A stretch of DNA of 64,000 nucleotides. It comes from Candidatus Freyrarchaeum guaymasense. Lineage in GTDB: Archaea > Asgardarchaeota > Jordarchaeia > Jordarchaeales > Freyrarchaeaceae. Of the stretch, positions 31,897-41,767 are shown one piece after another. Location of the stretch: assembly GCA_030587405.1 (NCBI GenBank), contig JAUQZD010000076.1, positions 124,001 through 188,000 on the forward strand, written 5' to 3'. How positions within the stretch are numbered: the first letter of the stretch is position 1; each line of letters begins with the position of its first letter. The position numbers and the translations under genes are program-made. The notes under the pieces were generated by a model, which did not search any database, had not been told where the DNA came from, and saw only the letters and a list, made by a program, of their open reading frames with translations.

Positions 31897-32412
31897 TTAT
31901 TGTGAAACGCGGGCAGGATGGTTAACATCATTAAGAGGCGACGTTGGAGTGTAAGCGATCAAGTCCTCACTTTCCCGATCAACAAGGTGGCCCGGCGACG
32001 TTACCCTTCTCCCCGCAATTACTATATGGCCATGAGTAATGAGTTGCCTAGCTTGATGGACGGTTTTCGCAAGCCCCTTCGTTACAACCATAGTTTGTAA
32101 GCGCCGTTCAAGAAAGTTCTCGACGGTTAACGCTAATACATCATCTAGTGTAGCGTCAGATGGGAGGATGCCCATTCTGTAAAGCTTACCGATAAGCTCT
32201 TGTCTACCTTTCTCCCGTTCCTCCGGCGGCAACGCCATTATTTTCCTAGCTCTCTCCCTAAACCTTCGTAGAATTGCCTGCACTCGCCATAGTTCCCTTT
32301 TATTTCGTAATCCATATTTGCCTACGAGTATTACCTCTTTATGAAGACGTTCCTTGTCCCATGGTTTGCGAGGGGTGATATACTTCTTTCTTGGTTTTTT
32401 AGGATCGCCCAT
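31897..32412 (-). CDS. rps4: Ribosomal protein uS4
   Basis: 171 residues beginning [17 protein letters not shown], with the S4 RNA-binding domain [17 protein letters not shown] followed by [20 protein letters not shown]. It nucleates small-subunit assembly. ATG 32412 is chosen; the extension to 32448 overlaps the uS13 end and is not conserved in type. Confidence 0.96.
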   Translation of the reverse strand: MGDPKKPRKKYITPRKPWDKERLHKEVILVGKYGLRNKRELWRVQAILRRFRERARKIMALPPEEREKGRQELIGKLYRMGILPSDATLDDVLALTVENFLERRLQTMVVTKGLAKTVHQARQLITHGHIVIAGRRVTSPGHLVDRESEDLIAYTPTSPLNDVNHPARVSQ

Positions 32413-32425
32413 TACGGCCCCCCTG

Positions 32426-32878
32426 CTACCGCTTCTTCCTTCTAACACCTACTGTTTGACCCTTCCGCCCGGTTGTCTTAGTTCTCTGCCCTCTCACCTT
32501 AAGCCCTAAAGCATGACGCACACCCTTCCAACACCTGATTCTTTTCATTAATTCTATGTCATTTTTAACCGTGAGCGCCAATTGTGAACCAATAAGGTGC
32601 AGATCCTTACCCGTCTCTAGGTCCTTCTGCCTGTTTAGCATCCAAGACGGGATGCCTACTGACGGCGGATTAGACACCGCGTCCTCTATTTTTTTGATTT
32701 CAGCGTCTGTGAGAAAGCCAAGCCTTCTATTCGGGTCAATACCTAAGGCGACGAGGACGGCATTTGCCATCCTAGCATTAATGCCTTTTATCGTTCTGAG
32801 AGCATACGCTGCCCTATAAGACCCGTCTAAGTCCGTTCCGGCAAGTCTGACGATGTGCTTATAACTCTCTGTCGACAA
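32426..32878 (-). CDS. rps13: Ribosomal protein uS13
   Basis: 150 residues: [40 protein letters not shown] and [20 protein letters not shown] are characteristic. First gene of the uS13-uS4-uS11-rpo3-eL18-uL13-uS9-rpo10-uS2 series; TTG start at 32878. The promoter should lie in the 175 bases shared with the divergent dph6 gene. Confidence 0.97.
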   Translation of the reverse strand: MSTESYKHIVRLAGTDLDGSYRAAYALRTIKGINARMANAVLVALGIDPNRRLGFLTDAEIKKIEDAVSNPPSVGIPSWMLNRQKDLETGKDLHLIGSQLALTVKNDIELMKRIRCWKGVRHALGLKVRGQRTKTTGRKGQTVGVRRKKR

Positions 32879-33053
32879 GGTTTACACCCTTCTTTACCTT
32901 AAAAAGGAGACAATTACGAATCCAAATAAACTTTGCGATTTGCCATCTTCGGGTAACATAAATGCCAAGGGTAGAATGCAAATGAAAAAGTCACATATTT
33001 AAAGTATTTTGTTTCATCCTTAGAGTGGAGTTTAAGTTAGCTGGTGTCAAGGC

Positions 33054-33743
33054 ATGAAAGTGGCTGTGCTCTTCAGCGGCGGGAAGGATTCAAGCTGCGC
33101 TCTCTTCTGGGCCTTATCGAACAATTTAAAAGTTGAAGCCTTAGTATCCATGCTTCCAATGAGGGAGGACAGTTATATGTTTCATGTACCTAATATTGCA
33201 CTAACAGAAATACAAGCGGAAGCCATCGGGTTACCTCACGTTTCATCCATTACGTCTGGTGCAAGAGAAAGGGAGGTTTCAGACCTGAAAGAAGTACTTA
33301 GAGAGTTGAATGTTGATGCCGTTGTATCGGGAGCTGTGGCAAGCGAGTATCAGAAGAGACGCATAGACAGGGTTTGCAAAGAACTTGGATTAAGAAGCAT
33401 AACCCCTCTCTGGCACGGTAATGAAGTCTTATTGCTGGTGAAGCTTGTTAATTTTGGGTTTGACGTAAGGTTTACTGGAGTTTATGCTTTGGGATTTAAC
33501 GCTAAGTGGCTTGGAAGGAAGCTTGACTATGACAGTATTGTAGATTTAATTGAGATAAGAAGAAGGTATGGTATTAGCATTGCAGGGGAAGGAGGGGAAT
33601 ATGAAACGATCGTATTAGACGCGCCATTTTTCAGGAAGAAGATCAACATAGTCGACGCTGAGGCCCTCTGGGATGGGATAAGAGGGCAACTTTTGATTAA
33701 AAAGGTAGAATTAGTGGGAAAAGAGGATGAGAAGAATGGGTGA
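33054..33743 (+). CDS. dph6: Diphthine--ammonia ligase (Dph6)
   Basis: 229 residues of the PP-loop ATPase superfamily: VLFSGGKDSSCALFWAL at the N-terminus, SGAVASEYQKRRIDRVC, TPLWHGN and GEGGEYETIVLDAPFF, the Dph6 signatures. It amidates diphthine on elongation factor 2, the final step of diphthamide synthesis. ATG 33054. Its end overlaps gatC by 8 bases. Confidence 0.92.
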   Translation: MKVAVLFSGGKDSSCALFWALSNNLKVEALVSMLPMREDSYMFHVPNIALTEIQAEAIGLPHVSSITSGAREREVSDLKEVLRELNVDAVVSGAVASEYQKRRIDRVCKELGLRSITPLWHGNEVLLLVKLVNFGFDVRFTGVYALGFNAKWLGRKLDYDSIVDLIEIRRRYGISIAGEGGEYETIVLDAPFFRKKINIVDAEALWDGIRGQLLIKKVELVGKEDEKNG

Positions 33744-34029
33744 GAAAACAATTTCAACGGAGATAGTGGAACATGTTGCTTGGCTGGCAAGAATAAAGCT
33801 TTCCGACAAGGAGAAGAGGAAGTTTTCATCCCAGTTAAGTAAGATACTGGAGTACTTCAGTAGAATAGATGAAGTTGACACCTCTAACGTTGAGCCCATG
33901 TTTCATGTTTTAGATATTTCAAACGTTTTCCGTGAAGACGAGGTGGCACCCTCTATGCCATTAAATGAGGTTTTAAGGAACGTCCCTGAAAGCGAAAAGG
34001 GATTTATTAAAGCCCCTAGAATAATCTGA
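33736..34029 (+). CDS. gatC: Aspartyl/glutamyl-tRNA amidotransferase subunit C
   Basis: About 97 residues; VEHVAWLARIKLSDKEK, LSKILEYFSRIDEVDTSNVEPM and the C-terminal KGFIKAPRII are typical of GatC, the clamp that joins GatA and GatB. ATG 33736 has GAGGATGAG at the right distance; ATG 33727 is an alternative. In archaea GatCAB serves Asn-tRNA formation while GatDE serves Gln-tRNA. Confidence 0.93.
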   Translation: MGEKTISTEIVEHVAWLARIKLSDKEKRKFSSQLSKILEYFSRIDEVDTSNVEPMFHVLDISNVFREDEVAPSMPLNEVLRNVPESEKGFIKAPRII

Positions 34030-34042
34030 GAGATGATGGGAT

Positions 34043-35497
34043 GTGAAGTTCAATCAGCTAACTTGCCATGAACTGGTAGGAATGATTAAAGAACAGAATG
34101 TAACTGCAGAGGAGGTTATTGAAGCGGTTTTTAAACGTATAGATGAGATTGAGAAGAGAATAAATGCGTTCATCTCAGTCTTTAAGGAGGAAGCGCTAAG
34201 GAAAGCAAGGGAGATCGATGAGAAAATAGCGAGAGGAGAGAAAGTTGGCCCTTTAGCTGGAATCCCAGTCGCTGTTAAAGATAATATCTGCACACGTGGA
34301 AAGCTGACAACTTGTGGCTCGAAGATGCTAAGTGATTACGTTCCGCCATACAGCGCTACCGTGGTGGAGCGGATCGAAGAGGCGGGAGGCATTGTTATAG
34401 GTAAAACGAACATGGACGAGTTTGCTATGGGTAATTCAACCGAGAGCAGCTATTTTGGGTGCACACGTAACCCATGGGATACCACAAGGGTACCTGGAGG
34501 TTCATCGGGTGGAAGTGGTGCAGCGCTTGCAGCAGACGAAACAATACTCGCATTGGGAAGTGATACTGGAGGTTCGATCAGATGTCCTGCGAGCTTCTGC
34601 GGCATCGTAGGGTTGAAACCGACCTACGGACTTGTTAGCAGGTATGGGTTAATAGCATATGCGAATAGCCTTGAGCAGATAGGTCCAATGGCGAAAGATG
34701 TTATGGACTGTGCACTACTTCTCAGTATCATTTCAGGCAATGATGCAAGAGATAGCACGTCAGCCCCGTACCATCCACGTGACTATACTAAGCACATTAG
34801 AGATGGAGTTGAGAAGGTTAAAGTTGGGGTTCCAAAAGAGTTTTTCATGGTTGGAGTCGATGAACCAGTAGAGCGAGCCGTTTACGAAGCTGTGGAGATC
34901 CTTGAGGAGTTAGGAGCCAAGTGTGAAGAGTTCTCCATTTCATATTTAGATTATGCTGTTCCAACGTATTACCTAATAGCAATGTCCGAAGCAAGTTCTA
35001 ACCTAGCACGATTCGACGGGTTGAGGTATGGTTTTAGGGCTAAGAGCGAAGGAGACTGGAATGAGGTTTTTCTGGAGACAAGAGGGGAGGGGTTCGGAGA
35101 AGAGGTGAAGCGGAGGATAATTCTTGGAACGTTTGCCCTTTCGGCGGGATACTACGATAGATACTATTTAAAAGCGTTAAAGGTTAGAGCGCTCATAAGA
35201 AAAGAATTCGAGAGAGCTTTAGCCAAATTTGACGTCTTAGTTACGCCAACCATGCCTACGCTTCCTTTCAAGATTGGAGAAATCATAGAAGACCCACTAA
35301 CCATGTACATGATGGATATTTGCACGGTTCCCGTGAACCTAGCAGGAGTCCCGTCTATATCAATACCATGCGGCTTTGCAGATGGGTTACCTGTTGGAAT
35401 GCAGATAATTGGAGGGTTCTTCAAGGAGGATGAGATCCTAAGGGTAGCATACGCGTTTCAAAAGCAAGCTAGGCTTAATAGGAAACCACAAATTTAA
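34043..35497 (+). CDS. gatA: Aspartyl/glutamyl-tRNA amidotransferase subunit A
   Basis: 484 residues of the amidase signature family. The Ser-cisSer-Lys triad is visible: Lys in PVAVKDNIC, and GGSSGGSGAALAADE with DTGGSIRCPASFCG. It releases ammonia from glutamine or asparagine for transamidation. GTG 34043 starts 13 bases after gatC; gatB follows 14 bases after its stop. Confidence 0.96.
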   Translation: MKFNQLTCHELVGMIKEQNVTAEEVIEAVFKRIDEIEKRINAFISVFKEEALRKAREIDEKIARGEKVGPLAGIPVAVKDNICTRGKLTTCGSKMLSDYVPPYSATVVERIEEAGGIVIGKTNMDEFAMGNSTESSYFGCTRNPWDTTRVPGGSSGGSGAALAADETILALGSDTGGSIRCPASFCGIVGLKPTYGLVSRYGLIAYANSLEQIGPMAKDVMDCALLLSIISGNDARDSTSAPYHPRDYTKHIRDGVEKVKVGVPKEFFMVGVDEPVERAVYEAVEILEELGAKCEEFSISYLDYAVPTYYLIAMSEASSNLARFDGLRYGFRAKSEGDWNEVFLETRGEGFGEEVKRRIILGTFALSAGYYDRYYLKALKVRALIRKEFERALAKFDVLVTPTMPTLPFKIGEIIEDPLTMYMMDICTVPVNLAGVPSISIPCGFADGLPVGMQIIGGFFKEDEILRVAYAFQKQARLNRKPQI

Positions 35498-35511
35498 AGG
35501 AGAGGCACATA

Positions 35512-36957
35512 ATGGAAGGAGAGAAGCTGAATGTTAAAATTGGATTGGAAGTTCATGTTCAACTTACATCCCTTAAAACGAAGCTTTTCTGTAGTTGCTC
35601 TGCCGACTACCGAGGGAAACCTCCGAACACCCTTGTTTGCCCTATATGCCTAGGACATCCGGGCACCCTTCCGGTTTTGAATAAGAAAGCGGTGGATCAT
35701 GCGATAATGGTAGCCTTAGCCTTAAACTCGATGATTTCCCCTCAAATGATCTTCTTTAGGAAGAACTACTTCTACGTTGACATGTCCAAGAACTTTCAGA
35801 TATCACAGTATGATAAGGCTGGCGGTATGCCCCTTTCAACAGGTGGATGGATTACCTTCAACGTTAATGGAGAGGAGAGGAGGGTAAGGATCAGAAGGAT
35901 ACAGTTAGAGGAGGACCCTGCACGTATAACGTATTTAGGAAACATAACTTCTTCTCCATATACGCTTGTTGACTATAATAGGGCAGGGGTGGCTCTTCTC
36001 GAAATAGTTACCGAACCCGATATGAGCTCCCCTGAAGAAGCGTACTTCTTCCTTCAAAAATTACGTTCAATACTTGAACACTTAGGAGTATCCAACGAGA
36101 ACATGCAGGGTTCAATGCGATGTGATGCAAACATATCTATTAAAGGAGGGGCGAGGGTTGAGATTAAGAACATATCATCCTTCAGGGACGTACGGCGGGC
36201 TCTGCAGTATGAAATCATGAGACAGAAGCAACTGTTAAAGAGGGGGTTGTCTGTAACGCAGGAAACCAGACACTGGGATGAAAATAGGAAAATAACCGTT
36301 TCCTTGAGGGTTAAAGAGACGGAGAGCGATTACAGGTATTTTCCTGAGCCAGACCTGGTACCCGTGAAAATCTCCGAGGAGTGGATTAGGAGGATAGCAG
36401 CGGAGATGCCTGAGCTCCCGGATGCCAGAAAGAGACGTTTTATTTTAGAGTACAAAATTCCAGAATACGACGCTACCGTCCTAACTAGCAGCAAGACAAT
36501 TGCAGACTTCTTTGAGGAGTGCTGCAAGATGTACTCTAAGCCCAAGGTTGTCAGTAATTGGTTAATGAGCGACTTTTTACGGAACATAAACGAGCTTGGA
36601 ATCGATGTAACCGAGGTAAAAATTACGCCAAAACAGTTTGTTGAGATGCTAAAAATGATAGATGAAGGAGTTATAAGTGGTAAGATTGCGAAGCGAGTCT
36701 TAAAAGAAATGATACTAACTGGGAAGGCTCCAAGGCAGGTTGTGGAAGAGAAAAACCTCTTAAAGTTAAGTGACAGGAGTATACTCCAAAAAATAATTGA
36801 TGAAGTGTTCTGTGAATTTCCGAAAGCGGTCGAAGATGCCAAAAGGGACAAGAAAGCCGTTAATTATCTAGTAGGTCAGGTTATGAGGAAAACTAGAGGA
36901 AGGGCTGATCCAAAACTCACAAATGAGCTTATTCTAGCCAAACTGAAAACCAGTTAG
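35512..36957 (+). CDS. gatB: Aspartyl/glutamyl-tRNA amidotransferase subunit B
   Basis: 481 residues. KIGLEVHVQLTSLKTKLFC, the zinc motif CSCSADY with CPICLGHPG, NYFYVDMSKNFQISQYD and the C-terminal YqeY-like tRNA-binding tail (NYLVGQVMRKTRGRADP). Activates the mischarged aminoacyl-tRNA with ATP. Last gene of dph6-gatCAB. Confidence 0.96.
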   Translation: MEGEKLNVKIGLEVHVQLTSLKTKLFCSCSADYRGKPPNTLVCPICLGHPGTLPVLNKKAVDHAIMVALALNSMISPQMIFFRKNYFYVDMSKNFQISQYDKAGGMPLSTGGWITFNVNGEERRVRIRRIQLEEDPARITYLGNITSSPYTLVDYNRAGVALLEIVTEPDMSSPEEAYFFLQKLRSILEHLGVSNENMQGSMRCDANISIKGGARVEIKNISSFRDVRRALQYEIMRQKQLLKRGLSVTQETRHWDENRKITVSLRVKETESDYRYFPEPDLVPVKISEEWIRRIAAEMPELPDARKRRFILEYKIPEYDATVLTSSKTIADFFEECCKMYSKPKVVSNWLMSDFLRNINELGIDVTEVKITPKQFVEMLKMIDEGVISGKIAKRVLKEMILTGKAPRQVVEEKNLLKLSDRSILQKIIDEVFCEFPKAVEDAKRDKKAVNYLVGQVMRKTRGRADPKLTNELILAKLKTS

Positions 36958-37072
36958 CCAGTTTATCGCTGAATGTAAAAATACCCTATAAAAACACTCT
37001 TGAGGAAATAGGCTTATTAAGCAATGCTCCCCCTCTTTTTTAATTAGGATTTACATGAGATGGTGTGGAGTT

Positions 37073-37825
37073 ATGGAGAAAAAATTAGTTAACATCGTGG
37101 AAAAGGAGGACATTAAGACGGAGAACCCTGTGGTTGTAATCGGGTTGCCGGATGTAGGGCTAGTCGGTGTTATCTTAGTAAATCATATGATCCAGTCAAT
37201 GAACATGAGGGAGGTAGGCTACATTGAATCAGACTTTTTCCCACCGATTATAGTACTACATAAAGGAGAGGTTCACCGTCCGTTTAGAATATACCAGAAA
37301 GACGATTTACTAGTGTTCGTCTCCGAAATAGCTATTCCACCTGTCTCGATTTATGAGGTTTCTCGTGAGGTTTGTAGCTGGATTAAAGGTAAGCAGGCCT
37401 CGCTGGTTCTACCTATAGGAGGGACGCCGGTGCCAAATAGAATGATGATCGATAAACCTAAGGTGTTTGCTATACCGGTAGGAGAAAAAGCGAGGAAGAT
37501 AGTAGAGGAACATAAAATCGAGGTTTTCGAGGAAGGAATGGTGGTTGGGCCATATGCAAGAATAATCGCTGACTGTGAAATGCAGAAGTTACCCTGCTTA
37601 GTGCTTCTTTCACAGAGCTACCCGAATTATCCTGACCCTGGAGCCGCAGCAGCTACGGCAGAGGTCCTTGATAAAGTAGTGAAAGTAGGGATAGACGTTT
37701 CACCTTTAGAAGAACAGGCGGAGGAAATAAGGCTTCGAATGAAAGATTTGATGAAAAGGACGATGATGGAAATGGAAAGGATGGGGAAAGCGCAAGAGTA
37801 TGAGCTACCAGCAATGTACTCGTAA
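37073..37825 (+). CDS. PAC2-family proteasome assembly chaperone
   Basis: 250 residues; VVVIGLPDVGLVGVILVNHMI and LPCLVLLSQSYPNYPDPGAAAA are the PAC2/PbaA-PbaB-type core, with a helical C-terminus that may carry the proteasome-binding end. Archaeal homologues help assemble or bind the 20S proteasome. ATG 37073 follows GGTGTGGAG; six more codons are possible upstream. It precedes an Hsp20 gene by 12 bases, consistent with protein quality control. Confidence 0.88.
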   Translation: MEKKLVNIVEKEDIKTENPVVVIGLPDVGLVGVILVNHMIQSMNMREVGYIESDFFPPIIVLHKGEVHRPFRIYQKDDLLVFVSEIAIPPVSIYEVSREVCSWIKGKQASLVLPIGGTPVPNRMMIDKPKVFAIPVGEKARKIVEEHKIEVFEEGMVVGPYARIIADCEMQKLPCLVLLSQSYPNYPDPGAAAATAEVLDKVVKVGIDVSPLEEQAEEIRLRMKDLMKRTMMEMERMGKAQEYELPAMYS

Positions 37826-37837
37826 GGGGGGAGGAAG

Positions 37838-38305
37838 ATGTATGAGAGAAGGAGAAGGAGGGAAGCGTTCTTTGAAAGACTGCTAAACTACTTTACAGAG
37901 TTAGGCGAAGAGATCGACGAGTTCGTAGAATCCATGTTTGAGGCTATGCGGTTTTCCAGGCCTGACTGGGACATGGATTCCTGCTGCATTGAACCATTGG
38001 TACACGTTGAAAGCACTCCAGACAGTATTATAGTTACAGCGGATCTACCATACGTTGAAGGTAAGGAAAACATCAAGTTAAACGCCACCGAAGACACATT
38101 AGAGATTCTTGCGGAAATGAAGAAAGATGTACGTTTTGAAAAATGGGGTACCATACAGCGGGAGGCTACCTTCAGGAAATACCACAAAATCATAAGGTTG
38201 CCAGAAAAAGTGGTTCCTGAAGAGGCGAGAGCTACGTTCAAAAACGGCGTCCTTCAAGTCATACTTCCGAAAAAGGTAAAAAAGACGCCCATAAAGATTG
38301 AGTAA
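37838..38305 (+). CDS. Small heat-shock protein (Hsp20/alpha-crystallin)
   Basis: 155 residues. The alpha-crystallin domain spans about 50-155: VHVESTPDSIIVTADLPYVEG, FRKYHKIIRLPEKVVPEEARATFKNGVLQVILPK (the A-x-x-x-N-G-V-L signature). ATP-independent holdase. It lies between the PAC2 chaperone and aIF5A genes. Confidence 0.94.
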   Translation: MYERRRRREAFFERLLNYFTELGEEIDEFVESMFEAMRFSRPDWDMDSCCIEPLVHVESTPDSIIVTADLPYVEGKENIKLNATEDTLEILAEMKKDVRFEKWGTIQREATFRKYHKIIRLPEKVVPEEARATFKNGVLQVILPKKVKKTPIKIE

Positions 38306-38338
38306 AAAAGTATAAAGGTATAAGGAGGAGAACTACCG

Positions 38339-38737
38339 TTGTCTAAGAGGATAACCGAGGTTTCGAAGTTAAAGGTTAACTCTTACGTGGTCATAGATGA
38401 TGAACCATGCCGTGTAGTAAGCACAACCACGTCTAAAGCGGGAAAACATGGATCTACTAAAACGAGGATAGTAGCAATTGGACTATTTAACGGAGCAAAG
38501 AAGGATATAGTTTTGCCATCTGACAGCAAAATAGAAGTTCCAGTAATAGACAAGAGAAGTGCACAGGTTGTCTCGATAATGGGAAACCAGTTAATGCTCA
38601 TGGATCTCGAAACATATGAAACGTTTGAAACGCCATTCCCTACAGAGGAGGACTTAGCGTCGAAGATCGCAGAAGGTGTAGAGGTTGAATACTGGGACAT
38701 CATGGGAAGAAAAAAGATTACACGCGTGAAAAAGTAA
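38339..38737 (+). CDS. eif5a: Translation factor aIF5A
   Basis: 132 residues; the hypusination loop SKAGKHGSTKTR contains the modified lysine within GKHG, and the SH3/OB two-domain layout is complete (PFPTEEDLASKIAEGVEVEYW). It promotes peptide-bond formation at stalling sequences. TTG start at 38339 behind AAGGAGGAG. Confidence 0.96.
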   Translation: MSKRITEVSKLKVNSYVVIDDEPCRVVSTTTSKAGKHGSTKTRIVAIGLFNGAKKDIVLPSDSKIEVPVIDKRSAQVVSIMGNQLMLMDLETYETFETPFPTEEDLASKIAEGVEVEYWDIMGRKKITRVKK

Positions 38738-38775
38738 TTTATTTTTTAATTTCTTTATCTCTAATGGTGCCATAG

Positions 38776-39309
38776 TTGAAAAGAAGAGTTTACGTGCTTG
38801 ACTCTGTTGCGTTTATTAGGGGATATTCCCCTCAACTTATTGGTGAAGAGCATTATATCCCGCTGGCTCTCGCAGAGGAACTTAAGGACGAGCGTTCTAA
38901 GACTCTTTTAGAAGCATCGGTGAGAAGTGGTCATGTTAAAATCAGGCAGCCAACTCAGTACGCGATTGAGAAATCTAAGGAAGCCGCACGAGAAACGGGG
39001 GATATTAGAGGTTTATCAGAGGTGGATCTGCACATTTTAGCGTTAGCTGTAGACCTGATGGCAGAAGGGGTTGAATCGGTAATAGTTACAGACGATTATT
39101 CCATTCAAAATGTTGCCCATAAAATGAAGATCCTATTCAAGCCTATGACACAGCATGGAATCAAGGAAGCTGTTAAATGGAAAGTTTACTGTTCTGCATG
39201 TAGGAAAGTGTACCCTCCAACGTATCTAGGCGTTAGATGCGAGGTCTGTGGTGGCGAGCTTAAAAGGAAAAAAGTGAAGAGGCGGAGAATCTGGTGGAAA
39301 AGGGGCTAA
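38776..39309 (+). CDS. nob1: rRNA maturation endonuclease Nob1
   Basis: 177 residues: PIN domain (VLDSVAFIRGY, EVDLHILALAVDL, IVTDDYSIQN) followed by a zinc ribbon YCSACRKVYP...CEVCGGELKRK and a basic tail. Nob1 makes the 3' end of 16S rRNA. TTG start. It overlaps the following methyltransferase gene by 16 bases. Confidence 0.93.
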   Translation: MKRRVYVLDSVAFIRGYSPQLIGEEHYIPLALAEELKDERSKTLLEASVRSGHVKIRQPTQYAIEKSKEAARETGDIRGLSEVDLHILALAVDLMAEGVESVIVTDDYSIQNVAHKMKILFKPMTQHGIKEAVKWKVYCSACRKVYPPTYLGVRCEVCGGELKRKKVKRRRIWWKRG

Positions 39310-40493
39310 TAAGCGAGAGGGTAATGGACATTGCGAGGAGGCATAATTTCCCTGCTGAGATAGTCCAGCTTCTATCGGATGCTTTCGGAGCTGAACGAGC
39401 AAGACGGATAATTGAAAGCCTTAAAGTCCCCGTACGTTTCTATACGTTGCGCGTTAACACAGCCACTACTACGCGAAGCGAGGTTCTTAAGATTTTAGAA
39501 GAGTTAAACGTGAAGGCAAGCCCTCACCCTTTAATTGAGGAGGTTGTTTGCATACCTGTTGAGGGGCCATTTAGCATTGAACCATGTGAGAAAAAAGTGG
39601 TGGCAGATAAGTTTGCATGTGAATCGGTAATGCTTGGAGCGGATCTTTACGCTCCAGGAGTTCTGAGAGCAGAGAAGGTTAGAAAGGGAGACAGGGTGAT
39701 GATTACAGATAAGTATGGAAGGCAGGTGGCAGAAGGCATCGCAACCATGAGTGCAAATGAAATGCTCACCCTAAAAAGAGGGATAGCAGTTAAAGTTGTT
39801 AAGTCACTTTATAAGGTGCCCAGCATTAGAAATACGATCCTTCACGATGGAGGATATGTCTACGAGCAAAGTCTACCAGCAATTTTAACAAGCAAAATCT
39901 TAGACCCCAAACCCGGAGAAGTCGTTGTGGACATGTGTGCTTCCCCAGGAGGGAAAACCACGCATATTGCCCAGTTAATGAAGGGGAAGGGGGCTGTGCT
40001 CGCGTTTGATAGAACGTGGAGTAAAGTTGAAAGAATCATGGAAAACGTTAAACGGCTAAAGTTGAAAAATGTTTTAACTTTTGTTGAGGACTCGCGTTTC
40101 ATCGACAAGAGGCATCCAAACCTTAAGGCTGATAAAGTTTTAGTTGATCCGCCATGCTCTGACCTTGGGGTAAGACCTAAAATTTATGAGGAGGCGACAT
40201 TAAACAAAGTTCAAGCCGCAGCAAACTATCAGCGGCAGTTCTTTAGGACAGCTGCCAAGATCCTAAAACCAAGAGGGATCCTTGTTTATAGTACATGCAC
40301 CCTTACAATCGAAGAAAATGAGGAAAACGTGAGGTTCTGTGTTGAGGAGTTAGGGTTAGAAGTTGAGGAGGAGGCCATGTACCTTGGAGAAAGAGGTGTA
40401 AAGTTATTTAATGGAGCGGAGAGGACGCAGCGATTTTTACCGGATAAGCATGACGCACCCGGCTTTTTCATAGCAAAACTAAGGAAACCATAA
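39294..40493 (+). CDS. RNA m5C methyltransferase with PUA domain (NSUN6-like)
   Basis: 399 residues. A PUA domain lies at about 110-185 (MLGADLYAPGVLRAEKVRKGD, VAEGIATMS) inside a NOL1/NOP2/Sun methyltransferase: SAM site DMCASPGGKTTHIAQ, the two catalytic cysteines in DPPCSDLG and STCTL. The architecture matches NSUN6, which methylates C72 of tRNAs. Translationally coupled to nob1. Confidence 0.9.
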   Translation: MEKGLISERVMDIARRHNFPAEIVQLLSDAFGAERARRIIESLKVPVRFYTLRVNTATTTRSEVLKILEELNVKASPHPLIEEVVCIPVEGPFSIEPCEKKVVADKFACESVMLGADLYAPGVLRAEKVRKGDRVMITDKYGRQVAEGIATMSANEMLTLKRGIAVKVVKSLYKVPSIRNTILHDGGYVYEQSLPAILTSKILDPKPGEVVVDMCASPGGKTTHIAQLMKGKGAVLAFDRTWSKVERIMENVKRLKLKNVLTFVEDSRFIDKRHPNLKADKVLVDPPCSDLGVRPKIYEEATLNKVQAAANYQRQFFRTAAKILKPRGILVYSTCTLTIEENEENVRFCVEELGLEVEEEAMYLGERGVKLFNGAERTQRFLPDKHDAPGFFIAKLRKP

Positions 40494-40541
40494 AAATAAA
40501 AAAGAAGTTTAACTAGCATCTTCTACACCTATTCGTAAAGG

Positions 40542-41039
40542 TTAGAGTGTGATTATTTCAGCGCTAACCTTCTTTACGTCTAAAAGTGCGACCGTCATTT
40601 TTCCCGTCAGGTATCCGCAGGATTCTCCAGGGTTTAAAACTAGCGTTTCGCCTCTCTTTTCATTTACGTACTCGTGTGTATGGCCATAGATCACTATATC
40701 ATACTTTTTCGAAGAGATTACTGCTTCTAGAATTTCGGGGTAGTGACCGTGATTGACTGCTATCTTTCTTCCATCTAGTTCGATGGATAGGAAGAACGCG
40801 GTTATTTCGCCTTTTCCACTAAAATGCTTCTTAAGGGTTGGTAAATCACCATCATTATTTCCAGTAACAGCTTTTAGGGGACACTTAAGCTTTCCGAATT
40901 CTCTAATGGTGAAGGGACTTATTATGTCCCCAGCGTGAATAACTAGTTCTACTTCTTCCTCATTAAACAGCTCCACAGCTTTGCGTATAGCACTTAAGTT
41001 ATCATGGGAGTCAGACATCACACCGATCAAGCTACACAC
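40542..41039 (-). CDS. MJ0936/YfcE-type metallophosphodiesterase
   Basis: 165 residues with the dinuclear metal site: GVMSDSHDNLSA, VIHAGDI, TGNNDGD, VNHGH and YGHTH. Hydrolyses phosphodiesters; physiological substrate unknown. Convergent with the NSUN6-like gene; moaE follows on the same strand side at 41082. Confidence 0.93.
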   Translation of the reverse strand: MCSLIGVMSDSHDNLSAIRKAVELFNEEEVELVIHAGDIISPFTIREFGKLKCPLKAVTGNNDGDLPTLKKHFSGKGEITAFFLSIELDGRKIAVNHGHYPEILEAVISSKKYDIVIYGHTHEYVNEKRGETLVLNPGESCGYLTGKMTVALLDVKKVSAEIITL

Positions 41040-41081
41040 CTCCCTTATGTCCCTTAAGAAGGTTTATTAATCGCATCTTAC

Positions 41082-41522
41082 TTAATTTTCGCCTTTGTCG
41101 CTAACCCAATATGCCCCTCTTGAAGTATGTTCTTTCTTCCATAGTTCAGCTTCTTTTTTATATCGTTCAACGGCTTCCATCAACACAGGAAAAACTTGAT
41201 GGCGGTGGCTACCAGCAACTACGACGTAAACTAAGTCGTCTCCAACGTCAAAAAACCCAACATTATGGTGTATTTGAACGTCAACTATACCTTCTCTTTG
41301 GGAGAGCTCCTCACATATTTTAAGCAGTGTTTCATTGGCCTTTTCCTCGTAGGCTTCTATTTCCAATTTTTCCACTAATTCGCCATTTCGTGTAACGCCT
41401 CTAACGATTCCTATGAAGCAACATATGGCACCCACCTCTTTTATCCGCGGGTTAGACCTGATTTTCCTTAAAATATCCTCTAATGAAATATCTCCTTTTT
41501 TATGGATCATACCTTGCTTCAA
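41082..41522 (-). CDS. moaE: Molybdopterin synthase catalytic subunit
   Basis: 146 residues; GAICCFIGIVRGVTRNG, LEIEAYEEKANETL, VVAGSHRHQVF and KKEAELWKKEH are MoaE motifs (His/Arg and Lys at the active site). It inserts sulfur into precursor Z for molybdenum or tungsten cofactor. The partner moaD is not in this window. Confidence 0.92.
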   Translation of the reverse strand: MKQGMIHKKGDISLEDILRKIRSNPRIKEVGAICCFIGIVRGVTRNGELVEKLEIEAYEEKANETLLKICEELSQREGIVDVQIHHNVGFFDVGDDLVYVVVAGSHRHQVFPVLMEAVERYKKEAELWKKEHTSRGAYWVSDKGEN

Positions 41523-41767
41523 CGGAAGCCCGTCCTCAAATTGATTCCTAATGAAAGAAACAAGAGAAATACCGTATTAAAATTAACTTAGCATCACACT
41601 CAAAGTGGAAGTTTGCAGGGTGCGAAGAAGGAGACGTCAAAGCTTGGAAATAACCTGATAAAACTTTGCGGTAAAGAATATTTTGTGAATCGATACCCTT
41701 AAATAACGCTTGTAAGCCTCTAACTTCAGAAGATGAAGTCCTTAAAGCTGTAAGGAGAGGACGTGGT
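41523..41767. other. Intergenic region between moaE and the Sm-protein gene
   Basis: About 245 bases between divergent genes. A+T-rich, presumably holds both promoters. A long minus-strand frame across 41548-42249 overlaps two small real genes and is not coding. Confidence 0.5.
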